Positions 43,396-54,096 of a stretch of DNA of 64,000 nt are shown here, piece by piece. The translations under genes were made by a program, and so were the position numbers. Numbering within the stretch: position 1 is the stretch's first letter; each line of letters begins with the position of its first letter. The notes below the pieces were generated by a model. It searched no databases and was not told the DNA's origin. It worked only from the letters and a program-made list of their open reading frames with translations. Source of the DNA: CAIYOL01 sp964494805 (GTDB lineage Bacteria > Planctomycetota > Phycisphaerae > Sedimentisphaerales > Anaerobacaceae); contig CAZBST010000002.1 of the NCBI GenBank assembly GCA_964494805.1, positions 288,237 to 352,236 on the forward strand, given 5' to 3'.

Positions 43396-44679
43396 ATGAG
43401 GGTTTTTATGTTAGGCTGGGAGTTTCCGCCGTTTATCAGCGGCGGACTTGGTACAGCTTGCTACGGACTTACTAAGGCCTTAGATCAACTCGGAATAGAT
43501 ATAATTTTCTGTCTGCCAAAAATGGTTGAGAGTAGTTACACAACTCATGTGAAGCTGTTAACCCCGGCTTCTCAGTCATCCGCAGCCGCTTTGGGGTTCA
43601 GTGAGCTAAAAAACGTCAAATTTCGCACAATTCCGTCAACATTGCAGCCTTACTCAACCCCAGATATTTACAAGCGACAAATTGAAGAAACTTTGAGACA
43701 AAAACGAGCAATGCATGGCGGTAATGTCGGTTCAGCCTTTTTAGGGGGAGCGCACTACGCCGGCAATATGTACGATGAGGTTCACCGGTATGCTGCAATT
43801 GCCGCTGAATTGGCTGCATCTGAGCAGTTTGATGTTGTTCACGCACACGATTGGATGACCTATCCTGCGGGAACTGTGGTGGCGGCAATCAGTGGAAAAC
43901 CCCTGATTGTGCACGTCCACTCGACAGAATTCGACCGCAGCGGAGAGAACATCAACCAAATGATTTACGACATTGAGCGAATGGGTATGGAGCGGGCGGA
44001 TAAAGTAATCGCTGTTAGCTATTTTACACGTAGTATTATAATCAGCCGATACGGCATTAGCGGCGAAAAAGTGGAAGTGGTTTATAACGGCGTCGAACGC
44101 AACGGTAATGGGGCTTTGGCCGAAACGGGCATCGACAAAAATGAGAAAATTGTATTGTTTTTAGGCCGAATTACGATGCAAAAAGGCCCAGAGTATTTCC
44201 TACAGGCGGCCAAGAAGGTCCTTGAGGTAATGGATAACGTGAGGTTCGTTATGGCCGGCTCCGGTGATTTAATGCATCGGGCGGTCGAAATGGCAGCGGG
44301 GCTCGGCATAGGGCAAAAGATACTCTTCACAGGCTTTTTATGCGGAGAAGACGTCCGGAAAATTTATGAAATGGCCGATTTATACGTAATGCCTTCGGTA
44401 TCAGAACCTTTCGGGATCGCTCCTCTGGAAGCGTTGAACAACGATGTCCCTGTCATCATAAGCAAGCAGAGCGGCGTGTCGGAGGTCCTAACGCACGCCC
44501 TGAAAGTTGACTTCTGGGACGTCAATGAGATAGCCAACAAGATTATAGCGGTGCTGAAATATCCGCCGTTGGGAATAACGCTCCGAAATTACGGCAACTT
44601 CGAGGCAAGAAAACTGCGATGGAAAGATAGCGCCGCGAAGTGTGTGAAAATTTATGAAGAAATGCTGGTCGCAGTTTAA
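43396..44679 (+). CDS. GT4 glycosyltransferase, glycogen-synthase-like
   Basis: A 427-residue retaining glycosyltransferase. The start FMLGWEFPPFISGGLGTACY is the acceptor/donor loop of glycogen-synthase-like GT4 enzymes found beside GH57 and debranching genes in Bacteroidota. The middle has HAHDWMTYPAGTVVA and HVHSTEFDRSG. The C-terminal nucleotide-sugar site has LFLGRITMQKGPEYFLQAAK and PSVSEPFGIAPLEALNNDVP. It likely elongates an alpha-glucan from ADP- or UDP-glucose. CAGGAG precedes the ATG. First gene of a three-gene alpha-glucan unit. Confidence 0.88.
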   Translation: MRVFMLGWEFPPFISGGLGTACYGLTKALDQLGIDIIFCLPKMVESSYTTHVKLLTPASQSSAAALGFSELKNVKFRTIPSTLQPYSTPDIYKRQIEETLRQKRAMHGGNVGSAFLGGAHYAGNMYDEVHRYAAIAAELAASEQFDVVHAHDWMTYPAGTVVAAISGKPLIVHVHSTEFDRSGENINQMIYDIERMGMERADKVIAVSYFTRSIIISRYGISGEKVEVVYNGVERNGNGALAETGIDKNEKIVLFLGRITMQKGPEYFLQAAKKVLEVMDNVRFVMAGSGDLMHRAVEMAAGLGIGQKILFTGFLCGEDVRKIYEMADLYVMPSVSEPFGIAPLEALNNDVPVIISKQSGVSEVLTHALKVDFWDVNEIANKIIAVLKYPPLGITLRNYGNFEARKLRWKDSAAKCVKIYEEMLVAV

Positions 44680-44733
44680 AAGGCGCACCTTTTCAAACAC
44701 TATATGTGATACAAAAATACGAGAAAAGAAAAT

Positions 44734-45990
44734 ATGGCTTCGATATGTTTCTATTTCCAAGTGCATCAGCCTTTGCGGTTAAGACACTACACTGTATTTG
44801 ATAAAAACGACCAGTATTTTGATGACCATAAAAACGCTTCCATCTGCAGAAAGGTGGCGGATAAATGTTATCTTCCAACCAATCGATTGCTTCTGGACGT
44901 AATCCACAGATTTCAGGGTAGATTTAAGATAGCATACAGCTTAACCGGCGTATTACTGGAGCAGCTCCAGTTCTTTGCACCGGAAGTTATCAGCACCTTT
45001 GACGCCCTGGCGGAGACCGGCTGCGTCGAGTTCCTGGCTGAAACGTATTATCACAGTTTAAGCTATCTTTACTCATACGATGAATTCATAGAGCAGATAA
45101 ACAAGCACACCGAAACTATCGAACGTCTGTTCGGCCAAAAGCCGAGGGTTTTCAGAAATACAGAACTGATATACAATAACGACCTTGCTGCCCTCATCGA
45201 GTCAATGGGCAAATTCGACGCAATAATGACCGAAGGGGCAGACCACATCCTCGGCTACAGAAGCCCCAATTACCTTTATCGTCCCAAAGGATGTAACAAG
45301 CTAAAGCTGCTGCTGAAGAACTATTCGCTAAGTGATGATATTGCATTCAGGTTTTCCAATCGCGATTGGTCACAGTGGCCACTAACGGCGGATAAGTTCG
45401 CCGCTTGGATAAACAGTAATAATGGAAACGTCATCAACCTCTTTATGGACTATGAGACATTCGGCGAGCACCAATGGAAGGATACTGGCATATTCGATTT
45501 TATGCGGCATCTGCCGGAAGAGATTCTTAAAAACCCATACAACGATTTCAAAACCCCCAGCGAGGTAGTTCAATCGCTTCAGCCCGTTGACACAGTTGAT
45601 GTGCCGCATTTGATAAGCTGGGCTGATATCGAAAGAGACCTCTCCGCCTGGCTTGGAAATGCGATGCAGTCAAATGCTCTTCACGAGCTTTATAGACTGG
45701 AAAAGAGCGTCAAAAAGGCTGGCAACGAAAAAATTATTACAGACTGGCGAAAATTGCAGACCTCAGACCATTTTTATTATATGTGCACAAAGTATTTTGC
45801 TGATGGTGATGTGCATAAATATTTTAACCCTTATGATTCACCTTATGATTCTTATATCAACTTTATGAATGTGCTGGGCAATCTTCATGAACGATGTTCT
45901 GGAAGAACATCTGGAAATGTATCTTGTGGCCTGTCGAAAAATAAGGACTCGCCCAATTTGAAAACGCAAACAGCGGATTATATGTCCTGA
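44734..45990 (+). CDS. GH57 alpha-glucan hydrolase/transferase
   Basis: A 418-residue GH57 enzyme. The start ICFYFQVHQPLRLRHY contains the conserved HQP. The nucleophile Glu144 lies in FRNTELIYNN and the acid/base Asp239 in MDYETFGEHQ. Family members include alpha-amylases, 4-alpha-glucanotransferases and branching enzymes; the short form beside a GT4 and a debranching enzyme is usually annotated as alpha-amylase. No signal peptide, so it acts in the cytoplasm. It starts 54 bp after the GT4 gene. Confidence 0.9.
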   Translation: MASICFYFQVHQPLRLRHYTVFDKNDQYFDDHKNASICRKVADKCYLPTNRLLLDVIHRFQGRFKIAYSLTGVLLEQLQFFAPEVISTFDALAETGCVEFLAETYYHSLSYLYSYDEFIEQINKHTETIERLFGQKPRVFRNTELIYNNDLAALIESMGKFDAIMTEGADHILGYRSPNYLYRPKGCNKLKLLLKNYSLSDDIAFRFSNRDWSQWPLTADKFAAWINSNNGNVINLFMDYETFGEHQWKDTGIFDFMRHLPEEILKNPYNDFKTPSEVVQSLQPVDTVDVPHLISWADIERDLSAWLGNAMQSNALHELYRLEKSVKKAGNEKIITDWRKLQTSDHFYYMCTKYFADGDVHKYFNPYDSPYDSYINFMNVLGNLHERCSGRTSGNVSCGLSKNKDSPNLKTQTADYMS

Positions 45991-46058
45991 TTCGCTTCTT
46001 GCTGCTCGAAGCAGCGGGGGCTGGATTTTACCACGACAATGTTTTTGGGAGTAAAATT

Positions 46059-48086
46059 GTGCTGACATTACAAAAAGCCAACAGCAAGGAAACTGTCCCG
46101 ATACCAACAGACAAAAAAAGTGTTGAGGACTTGTTGACTAAAGAATGGCTGTTAACCAACGAGCGCGGCAGCTACGCATCATCAACGATTGTCGGCTGCA
46201 ATATCAAAAGGTATCACGGTTTGCTCATCGGCTCGCTTAACCCTCCTGCCAATAGGATAATGGCGCTGGCAAACTGCCTGGAAATGGTAATATTAAATGG
46301 AAATGTCATTAATCTTTCAACCTTTGAATTCAATGGTAAATTCACCCCGGCTGGTTTCTCTTTCTTAAAACGGTTCCGTTGGGATGCCGGTGTCCATTTT
46401 GATTATCGACTGCCGCAACTCCAGCTGACTAAATCTGTATATCTTCTTCGCAATACAGATACGGTTGCCCTCGTATATGATTTTACCGCCGTGAAGAAAC
46501 CTCTGGAGTTCGTTTTGCGCCCATTTATAGGATTGAGGGATTTCCACACGCTGCAAAAATCCTATGCCCACATTTCCTCAACCTGGCTCGGCGATGGCTT
46601 GCTGACCCGCCACGATATACCGGGCAGTTGTGAATTGTTTTTGAGCTGCCCATCCATGAACTTCGAAAAAGACAAGCAATGGTGGTTTAACTTCGTGTAT
46701 CGAAATGATGAACAAAGGGGCCAGGATTTTACCGAAGATTTATGGACGCCGGGCTTTTTTAAGGGCAGGATAGACTCACCGACCAAAATTGTTCTCTGGG
46801 CAAATTTCGGCAGCAACGGCAAGGCAGCATCCGATGCGGCTGAATTAAAAGCAGATATTGAAACAGTCCGTGATGACCTACGCAATCATCAAAGCGACAT
46901 AACCGCAGCCGCCAAAACCAGAGAATTTAGAAAACTCTGTTTAGCTGCTGACCAGTTTATTGCAAAGCGTCAGCCGTCCGAGGGTTGCGAATCACGAACC
47001 ACTATTCTTGCCGGCTTCCCCTGGTTTGCAGACTGGGGCAGAGATACTTTTATAGCCCTGCCGGGACTGCTGCTCTCGACCGGAAGATTCGAAGAGGCAA
47101 AATCGGTTTTGACAACCTTTGCCGCAGCCGTTGATGAAGGTATGATTCCGAATCGGTTCGATGACCACAGTGACACCGCCTACTTCAATAGTGTGGATGC
47201 TTCTCTTTGGTTTATCAACGCAGCTTTCCAATACTTAAATGCTGCCGGCGACTCAGAAACCTTTACCCGGCAGCTTCTGCCGGTAATCCGGGACATCATA
47301 GCTGCTTACCAGCAAGGCAGCCGGTTTGGTATCCATGCCGATGCCGACGGTCTTATAACCGCAGGTGATGAGCAAACGCAGTTGACCTGGATGGACGCTA
47401 AATATGATGGAGTGGCTTTCACCGCCCGCTACGGAAAAGCTGTTGAGGTTAACGCACTTTGGTACAACGCTCTTTGCTGGCTCGCCCAATTTTATGACAG
47501 TCACGATGATATGGAAAATGCAAAGCACTACCGCGATATGGCAGATAAAGTCAGGACCAGCTTTTGCGAATTGTTCTGGAATAAACAAGCTGGGTATCTT
47601 TATGATTGTATTTTGCCGGACGGTTCAGCTGATGCGAGCTTGCGACCGAACCAGATATTCGCTGTCTCGCTGCCGTTTTCACCTTTATCCATTGAGAAGC
47701 AAAAGACTGTCGTTGATGCAGTGCAAAAAAATCTGCTCACTCCTTTCGGCCTGAGAACATTAAACGCCGAAGACAATCGTTATAAAGGCGTATACCAGGG
47801 CCCCCAAAAAGAACGAGACCAGGCTTATCACCAGGGAACTGTTTGGCCGTATCTAATTGGGCCGTTCGTGGAAAGTTACCTGAAGGTCAATGGTTTCAAT
47901 CGAAAAAGCAAAAAAAAGGCCGCCGAATTTATTCGACCTCTATTGCAGCATCTGACGGGAGACAGCTGTATCGGACAAATCGGCGAGATGTTCGATGGCG
48001 ATGCGCCACATAAACCTAAGGGTTGTATCGCTCAAGCCTGGAGTGTGGCTGAGCTCATCAGGGCATATCAACTGATAAATAGCTGA
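46059..48086 (+). CDS. Glycogen debranching enzyme (GH133-type amylo-alpha-1,6-glucosidase)
   Basis: A 675-residue protein. The N-terminal domain (about 20-280) has LLTKEWLLTNERGSYASSTI and GCNIKRYHGLLIG. The C-terminal (alpha/alpha)6 catalytic domain has GFPWFADWGRDTFIALPGLL, QLTWMDAKYDG, KAVEVNALWYNALCWLA and YHQGTVWPYLIGPFVESYL. I place the start at GTG 46059, preceded by GGGAG; a TTG 20 codons upstream is also in frame. It removes alpha-1,6 branches during glycogen breakdown or remodelling. It follows GH57 by 68 bp and meets trpA tail to tail with a 1-bp gap. Confidence 0.92.
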   Translation: MLTLQKANSKETVPIPTDKKSVEDLLTKEWLLTNERGSYASSTIVGCNIKRYHGLLIGSLNPPANRIMALANCLEMVILNGNVINLSTFEFNGKFTPAGFSFLKRFRWDAGVHFDYRLPQLQLTKSVYLLRNTDTVALVYDFTAVKKPLEFVLRPFIGLRDFHTLQKSYAHISSTWLGDGLLTRHDIPGSCELFLSCPSMNFEKDKQWWFNFVYRNDEQRGQDFTEDLWTPGFFKGRIDSPTKIVLWANFGSNGKAASDAAELKADIETVRDDLRNHQSDITAAAKTREFRKLCLAADQFIAKRQPSEGCESRTTILAGFPWFADWGRDTFIALPGLLLSTGRFEEAKSVLTTFAAAVDEGMIPNRFDDHSDTAYFNSVDASLWFINAAFQYLNAAGDSETFTRQLLPVIRDIIAAYQQGSRFGIHADADGLITAGDEQTQLTWMDAKYDGVAFTARYGKAVEVNALWYNALCWLAQFYDSHDDMENAKHYRDMADKVRTSFCELFWNKQAGYLYDCILPDGSADASLRPNQIFAVSLPFSPLSIEKQKTVVDAVQKNLLTPFGLRTLNAEDNRYKGVYQGPQKERDQAYHQGTVWPYLIGPFVESYLKVNGFNRKSKKKAAEFIRPLLQHLTGDSCIGQIGEMFDGDAPHKPKGCIAQAWSVAELIRAYQLINS

Positions 48087-48087
48087 T

Positions 48088-48888
48088 TCACCTCTGTCTT
48101 TCAAGCGCTCTTCTAACTTCGCTTATAAACGTTGAAATTTCCGATAAGCACTTTTTCTTATTGTCTAAATTCTCTTCAATTAGCTGTACTATTTTTGAGC
48201 CGATGATTACACCATCGGCGCCGGCTTTAGCGACTTCGACTGCGTGTTCGGGCTTACTGATTCCAAAGCCCACACAAATCGGCACGGCAGTTACCTCTTT
48301 CAGCTTCTTTATTAGTCCGCGAACCTCCTCGGAGAGTTTCTCTCTGCTGCCTGTTACACCAAACAGCGACACCGTGTAAATAAACCCCGTCGTTTTGGAG
48401 GCGATTCGCTTCATTCTATCTGTGTCGGTATTAGGAGTAACCATAAAGACAGTATCGAGTCCCGCTGAAGCAGCAGGACCAATTATCTCATCCGCATCGT
48501 CAATGCTCAAATCAGCAACTAAAACGCTGTTAACGCCTGCTTTGTGAAAATCGCTGAAAAACTTTTCTGCTCCATATTGATAAATCAGATTGTAATACAT
48601 CAGTAGTCCTATCGGGATGTCCTTGTAATCTTTTATTTTTCGGACAAACTCCCGTGCTTTCGCGACACTCATCCCGCTGTTCCTTGCCCGAATGTCGGCC
48701 TTTTGAATCGTTGGCCCGTCTGCTATCGGGTCGGAGAACGCTATACCAAGCTCTAAAATATCAGCCCCAGCATCTATCGCCGTCTTCACGATTGCCAGAC
48801 TAGTATCAAAATCGGGGTCGCCGATTACAAAAAACGGTATCAGTGCCGCTCTGTCTAATTCGGAAAAAAGTTCTTTATATGTCTTCAT
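48088..48888 (-). CDS. trpA: Tryptophan synthase alpha subunit
   Basis: A 266-residue subunit that splits indole-3-glycerol phosphate to indole and glyceraldehyde-3-phosphate. The motif ILELGIAFSDPIADGPTIQK contains the catalytic Glu and Asp region; GVNSVLVADLSIDDA and the phosphate-binding GFGISKPEHAVEVAKAGADG are also present. It is the last gene of the trp operon, 23 bp after trpB. Full length for the family. No terminator is visible between it and the convergent debranching gene. Confidence 0.97.
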   Translation of the reverse strand: MKTYKELFSELDRAALIPFFVIGDPDFDTSLAIVKTAIDAGADILELGIAFSDPIADGPTIQKADIRARNSGMSVAKAREFVRKIKDYKDIPIGLLMYYNLIYQYGAEKFFSDFHKAGVNSVLVADLSIDDADEIIGPAASAGLDTVFMVTPNTDTDRMKRIASKTTGFIYTVSLFGVTGSREKLSEEVRGLIKKLKEVTAVPICVGFGISKPEHAVEVAKAGADGVIIGSKIVQLIEENLDNKKKCLSEISTFISEVRRALERQR

Positions 48889-48911
48889 AAGTAATACACC
48901 TTAATCGTTAA

Positions 48912-50090
<1,179 letters not shown>

Positions 50091-50112
50091 ATTTCCCTCG
50101 TTTTTACTTTAA

Positions 50113-51273
50113 TTATTCCTTTGCACCGGCCTTTTCAAGCAGTTGCACAATGGCCATATTCCCTTCCTTCTTTGCCAGTTCTAAGGCTGTTTTACCGTGT
50201 TTATCCTTCGCGTTGGCGTCAGCACCTTTTTCCAGCAACAACTTAACGACCTCCACATGACCTTCCTGCGCCGCCAGCATCAAGGCTGTTGTACCATCGG
50301 TGGCTTTGACATTGATATTGGCGCCCTTTTCTAAAAGGAGCTTGGCGATTTCTGTGTTGCCGTTCCCTGCTGCTGCCATCAGGGTTGTTATGCCTTTGAC
50401 GGTATCAGTGGTTCTCACATTAACATCTGCACCCTTTTCCAAAAGGAGCTCGGCGCATTCCGTATGGCCTTTCAGCAATGCCATTAGCAGGGCCGTTGCA
50501 CCGGTAGTGGTTTCCTTTATATTTACATCAGCGTCCTTCTCCAAAAGTAGCTGGGTGATTTCCGTGTGGCCATTCGCAGCCGCTGCCATCAGGGCTGTTA
50601 AGCCGTTGCTAGCCTTGGCATTAACTTCAGCACCTTTTTTTAGTAAGAGCTTGACGATTTCCGTACGTCCCATAGCCGCCGCTACCATCATAGCTGTTCC
50701 CCCTGCGTCATTCTTGGCATTGATCTCAGCACCCTTTTCCAGCAGGATTTTGACGACCTCCGCATGGCCGTCGCACGCCGCCATCTCTAAGGCCGTTACA
50801 CCTTCGTTAGTTTTAGCGTTGACATCGGCACCCTTTTCCAGTAGGATTTTGACGACCTCCGTATGGCCGTCGCACGCCGCCGCCATCAGAACTGTTATAC
50901 CGCCAATGGTTCCTTTTACATTAACCTCCGCGCCTTTTTCCAAAAGCAGTTTGACGACCTCTGTATGACCCTCACCCGCCGCTAGCATCAGGGCCGTGAG
51001 GCCAGCCTTCTCCTTAGTATTAATACCAGCACCCTTTTCCAGCAAAAGCTCGACGATTTCCGTATGGCCTTTCTGCGCCGCCATAAACAGGGCGGTTCTG
51101 CCGTTGGTGTCCTTGGCATTTATGTCAGCACCATCTGCCAGCAGAGCCTGCACAGCCGGCAGGTTACCGTCTTTCGCGGCCTGTACTAATTGAGCGTTCT
51201 TGTCGGATACATCTGCTTCAGCAAAAGCAGATATCAAAGAGATACACACCATCGAAAACATTATCTGTCTCAT
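50113..51273 (-). CDS. Secreted ankyrin-repeat protein (about 11 repeats)
   Basis: A 386-residue protein with a signal peptide (QIMFSMVCISLISAFAEA) followed by about eleven 33-residue ankyrin repeats of the form TALMLAAxxGHTEVVKLLLEKGADVNAK. Several are nearly identical at DNA level (99-bp units), a sign of recent expansion by unequal crossing-over. I start at ATG 51273, just after AGGTGA. Ankyrin stacks bind proteins; a periplasmic partner is likely. It sits inside the trp operon, 14 bp after the other ankyrin gene and 22 bp before trpB. Confidence 0.88.
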   Translation of the reverse strand: MRQIMFSMVCISLISAFAEADVSDKNAQLVQAAKDGNLPAVQALLADGADINAKDTNGRTALFMAAQKGHTEIVELLLEKGAGINTKEKAGLTALMLAAGEGHTEVVKLLLEKGAEVNVKGTIGGITVLMAAACDGHTEVVKILLEKGADVNAKTNEGVTALEMAACDGHAEVVKILLEKGAEINAKNDAGGTAMMVAAAMGRTEIVKLLLKKGAEVNAKASNGLTALMAAAANGHTEITQLLLEKDADVNIKETTTGATALLMALLKGHTECAELLLEKGADVNVRTTDTVKGITTLMAAAGNGNTEIAKLLLEKGANINVKATDGTTALMLAAQEGHVEVVKLLLEKGADANAKDKHGKTALELAKKEGNMAIVQLLEKAGAKE

Positions 51274-51287
51274 AAAGGTCACCTGTG

Positions 51288-52376
51288 TTATTCCTTTGCA
51301 CCGGCTTTCTCAAGCAGTTCAATCAAAGCTTTATTCTTCGCCGCCTTGGCTAAAGAAAGCGGTGTATGGCCTTTTTCATCTTTTGCATTGATATCAGCAC
51401 CATTTTTTATCAGCAATTCAGCTATTTCGGCAGTAATTTTCTCTGCAGCTCCGCGATGTTTCTCGAAATCTGCCTTCAAAGTTCTGGCGTTTACGCCGTT
51501 TTTATGGAAAAGCAAACCCTGTATTCCTCTTGGATCGGCAATGTAGTGTAAAGGGGTCATTCCGTTGTCGTCTTTTGCGTTGACATCAGCCCCGTTGGCG
51601 ACAAGCAATTGGGCTGCTTCGAGAGTTCTTGAGTTATGCAGTAAACTTCCACCGTTTTTCATCTTAAACTTAACATCTGCGCCATTTTCAATGAGAAGTT
51701 TTGCAGCATTTATATTACCTCTATACACCGCCCAGAATAAGGGAGTGGCCTCGTTAAGCTTTTGTTCACGGATATTTACATTGGTGCCGTTTTCAATAAG
51801 AACCTTGATGACGTCCGGGTGGTTCATATAAGCCGCCCAGTGCATCGCGCTCCAGCCGTCATTCGATGCCACGGCGTTAATCAGATTCGGGTCTTTTTTC
51901 AGCAAGGCCTTAACGCCCTCAACATCTCCCTGAGCAGCCGCTACATAGATGGTTTTCTCGACCCCATTGGCAATAAGCATTTCGGCTGTATCGTTATGAT
52001 TGTGCATTACAGCCATCATAATGGGAAGCACGCCGATGTTAGTTTTTACATCGACATCTGCGCCATTATCTATAAGGAACTTTGCTATTTCCTTATGGCC
52101 GAAGTAAGCAGCACGGTGAAGAGGCGTCCAATTAGCATCGTCTATAGTGTTAACGTTATATCCTTCTACGATAAGTTTTTTGACTTTTTCTATATCGCCA
52201 TCCGAGGCGGCTGTATGAAGCGGAAACTTATCTTCTTTCTGTTCGTTTTTTACGGCGGAGAGGTTGCTATCTTTCGCAGCTTGAATCAATTGAGCATTAC
52301 TATCTGATACGTCCGCCTTAACAAGGCCGACAGACATCAGAGAAATACACATTATCGAAAACAGTATTTGCTCCAT
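51288..52376 (-). CDS. Secreted ankyrin-repeat protein (about 9 repeats)
   Basis: A 362-residue protein with a signal peptide (EQILFSIMCISLMSVGLVKA) and about nine ankyrin repeats more diverged than those of its neighbour. Examples are NWTPLHRAAYFGHKEIAKFL and GWSAMHWAAYMNHPDVIKVL. The signal peptide and following residues (ADVSDSNAQLIQAAKD) closely match the neighbour (ADVSDKNAQLVQAAKD), so the pair arose by duplication. Both end in LLEKAGAKE. It lies 55 bp after trpF in the same direction. No enzymatic motif; role unknown. Confidence 0.87.
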   Translation of the reverse strand: MEQILFSIMCISLMSVGLVKADVSDSNAQLIQAAKDSNLSAVKNEQKEDKFPLHTAASDGDIEKVKKLIVEGYNVNTIDDANWTPLHRAAYFGHKEIAKFLIDNGADVDVKTNIGVLPIMMAVMHNHNDTAEMLIANGVEKTIYVAAAQGDVEGVKALLKKDPNLINAVASNDGWSAMHWAAYMNHPDVIKVLIENGTNVNIREQKLNEATPLFWAVYRGNINAAKLLIENGADVKFKMKNGGSLLHNSRTLEAAQLLVANGADVNAKDDNGMTPLHYIADPRGIQGLLFHKNGVNARTLKADFEKHRGAAEKITAEIAELLIKNGADINAKDEKGHTPLSLAKAAKNKALIELLEKAGAKE

Positions 52377-52431
52377 TGGATTTTCCTTTTTATTTTTCTT
52401 TTTTACTTTACCTCTGTGTTCTCTGTGGCCC

Positions 52432-53055
52432 TTAACCTCTCAAATGTCTTATATTTTTAAATAATTTTTTCATTAGTCTTTTGTCTTTTTTACCGGGCCT
52501 GGCTTCGACACCGCTGCATACGTCGATCCCGTAAACGCCCAGCCCAACCGCCCTGGCTGCGTTATCGGGATTTATCCCGCCTGCCAAAAAAATTCGCTTG
52601 CCGATATGCCCTATGATGTTCCAGTCAAAGCTTATACCCGTCCCGCCGTATTTTTTAGGGTCAAAAGCATCCAGCAAAATCGCGTCGGTGAAAAAGTTCT
52701 CCGCACTTTCGACGTCTGTTTGGCCCTTTACCCGTATCGCTTTCATTACTTTTACATTATGAGAGAGAAATTCTTTGCAGAATTCCGGGGCTTCGTCTCC
52801 GTGCAGTTGAATCCAGTCTAAATGACACAGGTTTTTCGTTTCGTGGATTTTCTCAACCGGCTCATTCACAAAAACGCCGACAATATCTGTAAAAGCCGGC
52901 AGCTTGTTTATTATCTTCGCCGCCTTTGCCGGTTCTATATACCGCGGACTTTTCGGATAAAAATTAAAGCCCAACAGGTCCGCACCCATATCTATCGCCG
53001 CCGCTGCGTCTTCATAATTGGTAAGACCGCAAATTTTAACTTTCACTATCAACAT
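52432..53055 (-). CDS. trpF: Phosphoribosylanthranilate isomerase
   Basis: A 207-residue TIM-barrel enzyme of tryptophan synthesis. VKICGLTNYEDAAAAIDMGA carries the catalytic Cys, IQLHGDE the middle motif, and LLDAFDPKKYGGTGISFDW the general acid Asp and phosphate region; LAGGINPDNAARA ends the phosphate site. It has no fused TrpC domain. It starts 12 bp after trpD, the place where trpC often lies; trpC is absent here. Confidence 0.95.
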   Translation of the reverse strand: MLIVKVKICGLTNYEDAAAAIDMGADLLGFNFYPKSPRYIEPAKAAKIINKLPAFTDIVGVFVNEPVEKIHETKNLCHLDWIQLHGDEAPEFCKEFLSHNVKVMKAIRVKGQTDVESAENFFTDAILLDAFDPKKYGGTGISFDWNIIGHIGKRIFLAGGINPDNAARAVGLGVYGIDVCSGVEARPGKKDKRLMKKLFKNIRHLRG

Positions 53056-53067
53056 TTATTCATTCAC

Positions 53068-54087
53068 TTATCTGTAATTCGACACTTCGACCAATTTTTC
53101 CAGACAGGCTAACGCTTTGCCATCGCTGACCGAGGCGTCCGCCAACTTAAGTGCCGATTCAAAATCATCTGCAAGCCCCGCGACTATTATCGCAGCAGCA
53201 GCATTGAGAATAACAATATCTTTGCGAGGCCCCTTCTCTTTACCGTTCAGTATTTTTCTCAGGACCTCGGCGTTTTCCTTGACATCGGTTACTTTCAAGT
53301 CGTTTATACTGGCTGGCGCAATCCCAAAATCTTCTGCATTTAGTTCATAGCTTTCGATTTTGCCTTCTTTTAATTTTATTATTTTAGTAACCCCTGCCGT
53401 GCTTATTTCATCCATTCCATTACTGTGAACGACCATTGCAACTTTCGCCCCCAGCAGCTTTAACGCCCCAGTTATCGTTTCCATCAGGTCTTCATCAGCC
53501 ACACCAAGCACCTGTCTCTGCACGTTGGCTGGATTAGCCAATGGCCCGAGAATATTGAATACCGTCCTAAAGCCGAGACTCTTGCGGATTGGCTGAACGT
53601 ATTTCATCGCCGGATGAAACGCCGGCGCGAACATAAAGCCGATATGTGCCTGCTTTATACATTCTGCCGTCGTCTCGGCCCCTGCATCTATTTTAACGCC
53701 CAGTTCTTCGAGCACGTCAGCCGACCCGCACTTGCTGGTTATCCCGCGATTGCCGTGCTTGGCCACATAAACCCCTGTTCCCGCTGCCACTATTGCCGAC
53801 GCCGTTGAAATATTACAGGTCTTAACAGCACCGCCGCCTGTGCCGCAGGTATCAATCAGATTATCGACATCGACTTCTACTTTAACTGCGTGGTTTCGTA
53901 GTGACCTGGCAAGCCCCGCTAATTCCGCCGCCGTTGCGCCTTTGATGCGCATCGCCGTAAGAAACGCCGCAATCTGCGCCTCGCTGACCTCGCCCTCAAA
54001 AATAATATCCAGCAAGCGCTCTGCCTGCTCTAAGCTCAGGCTTTCACCTTTCAATAACGGCTCGATATATTCAATTATTCCTGCCAT
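53068..54087 (-). CDS. trpD: Anthranilate phosphoribosyltransferase
   Basis: A 339-residue enzyme transferring phosphoribose to anthranilate. The PRPP site is DTCGTGGGAVKTCNISTASA; KHGNRGITSKCGSADVLEEL and FAPAFHPAMKYVQPIRKSLG are family blocks, and VVHSNGMDEIS ends the core. Full length, not fused to TrpG. It starts 9 bp after trpG. Confidence 0.97.
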   Translation of the reverse strand: MAGIIEYIEPLLKGESLSLEQAERLLDIIFEGEVSEAQIAAFLTAMRIKGATAAELAGLARSLRNHAVKVEVDVDNLIDTCGTGGGAVKTCNISTASAIVAAGTGVYVAKHGNRGITSKCGSADVLEELGVKIDAGAETTAECIKQAHIGFMFAPAFHPAMKYVQPIRKSLGFRTVFNILGPLANPANVQRQVLGVADEDLMETITGALKLLGAKVAMVVHSNGMDEISTAGVTKIIKLKEGKIESYELNAEDFGIAPASINDLKVTDVKENAEVLRKILNGKEKGPRKDIVILNAAAAIIVAGLADDFESALKLADASVSDGKALACLEKLVEVSNYR

Positions 54088-54096
54088 TTCAGCGCC

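Noticed and set aside
50113..51273. A CRISPR-like repeat array
   Set aside because: The regular repetition is coding: 99-bp units encode ankyrin repeats in frame.
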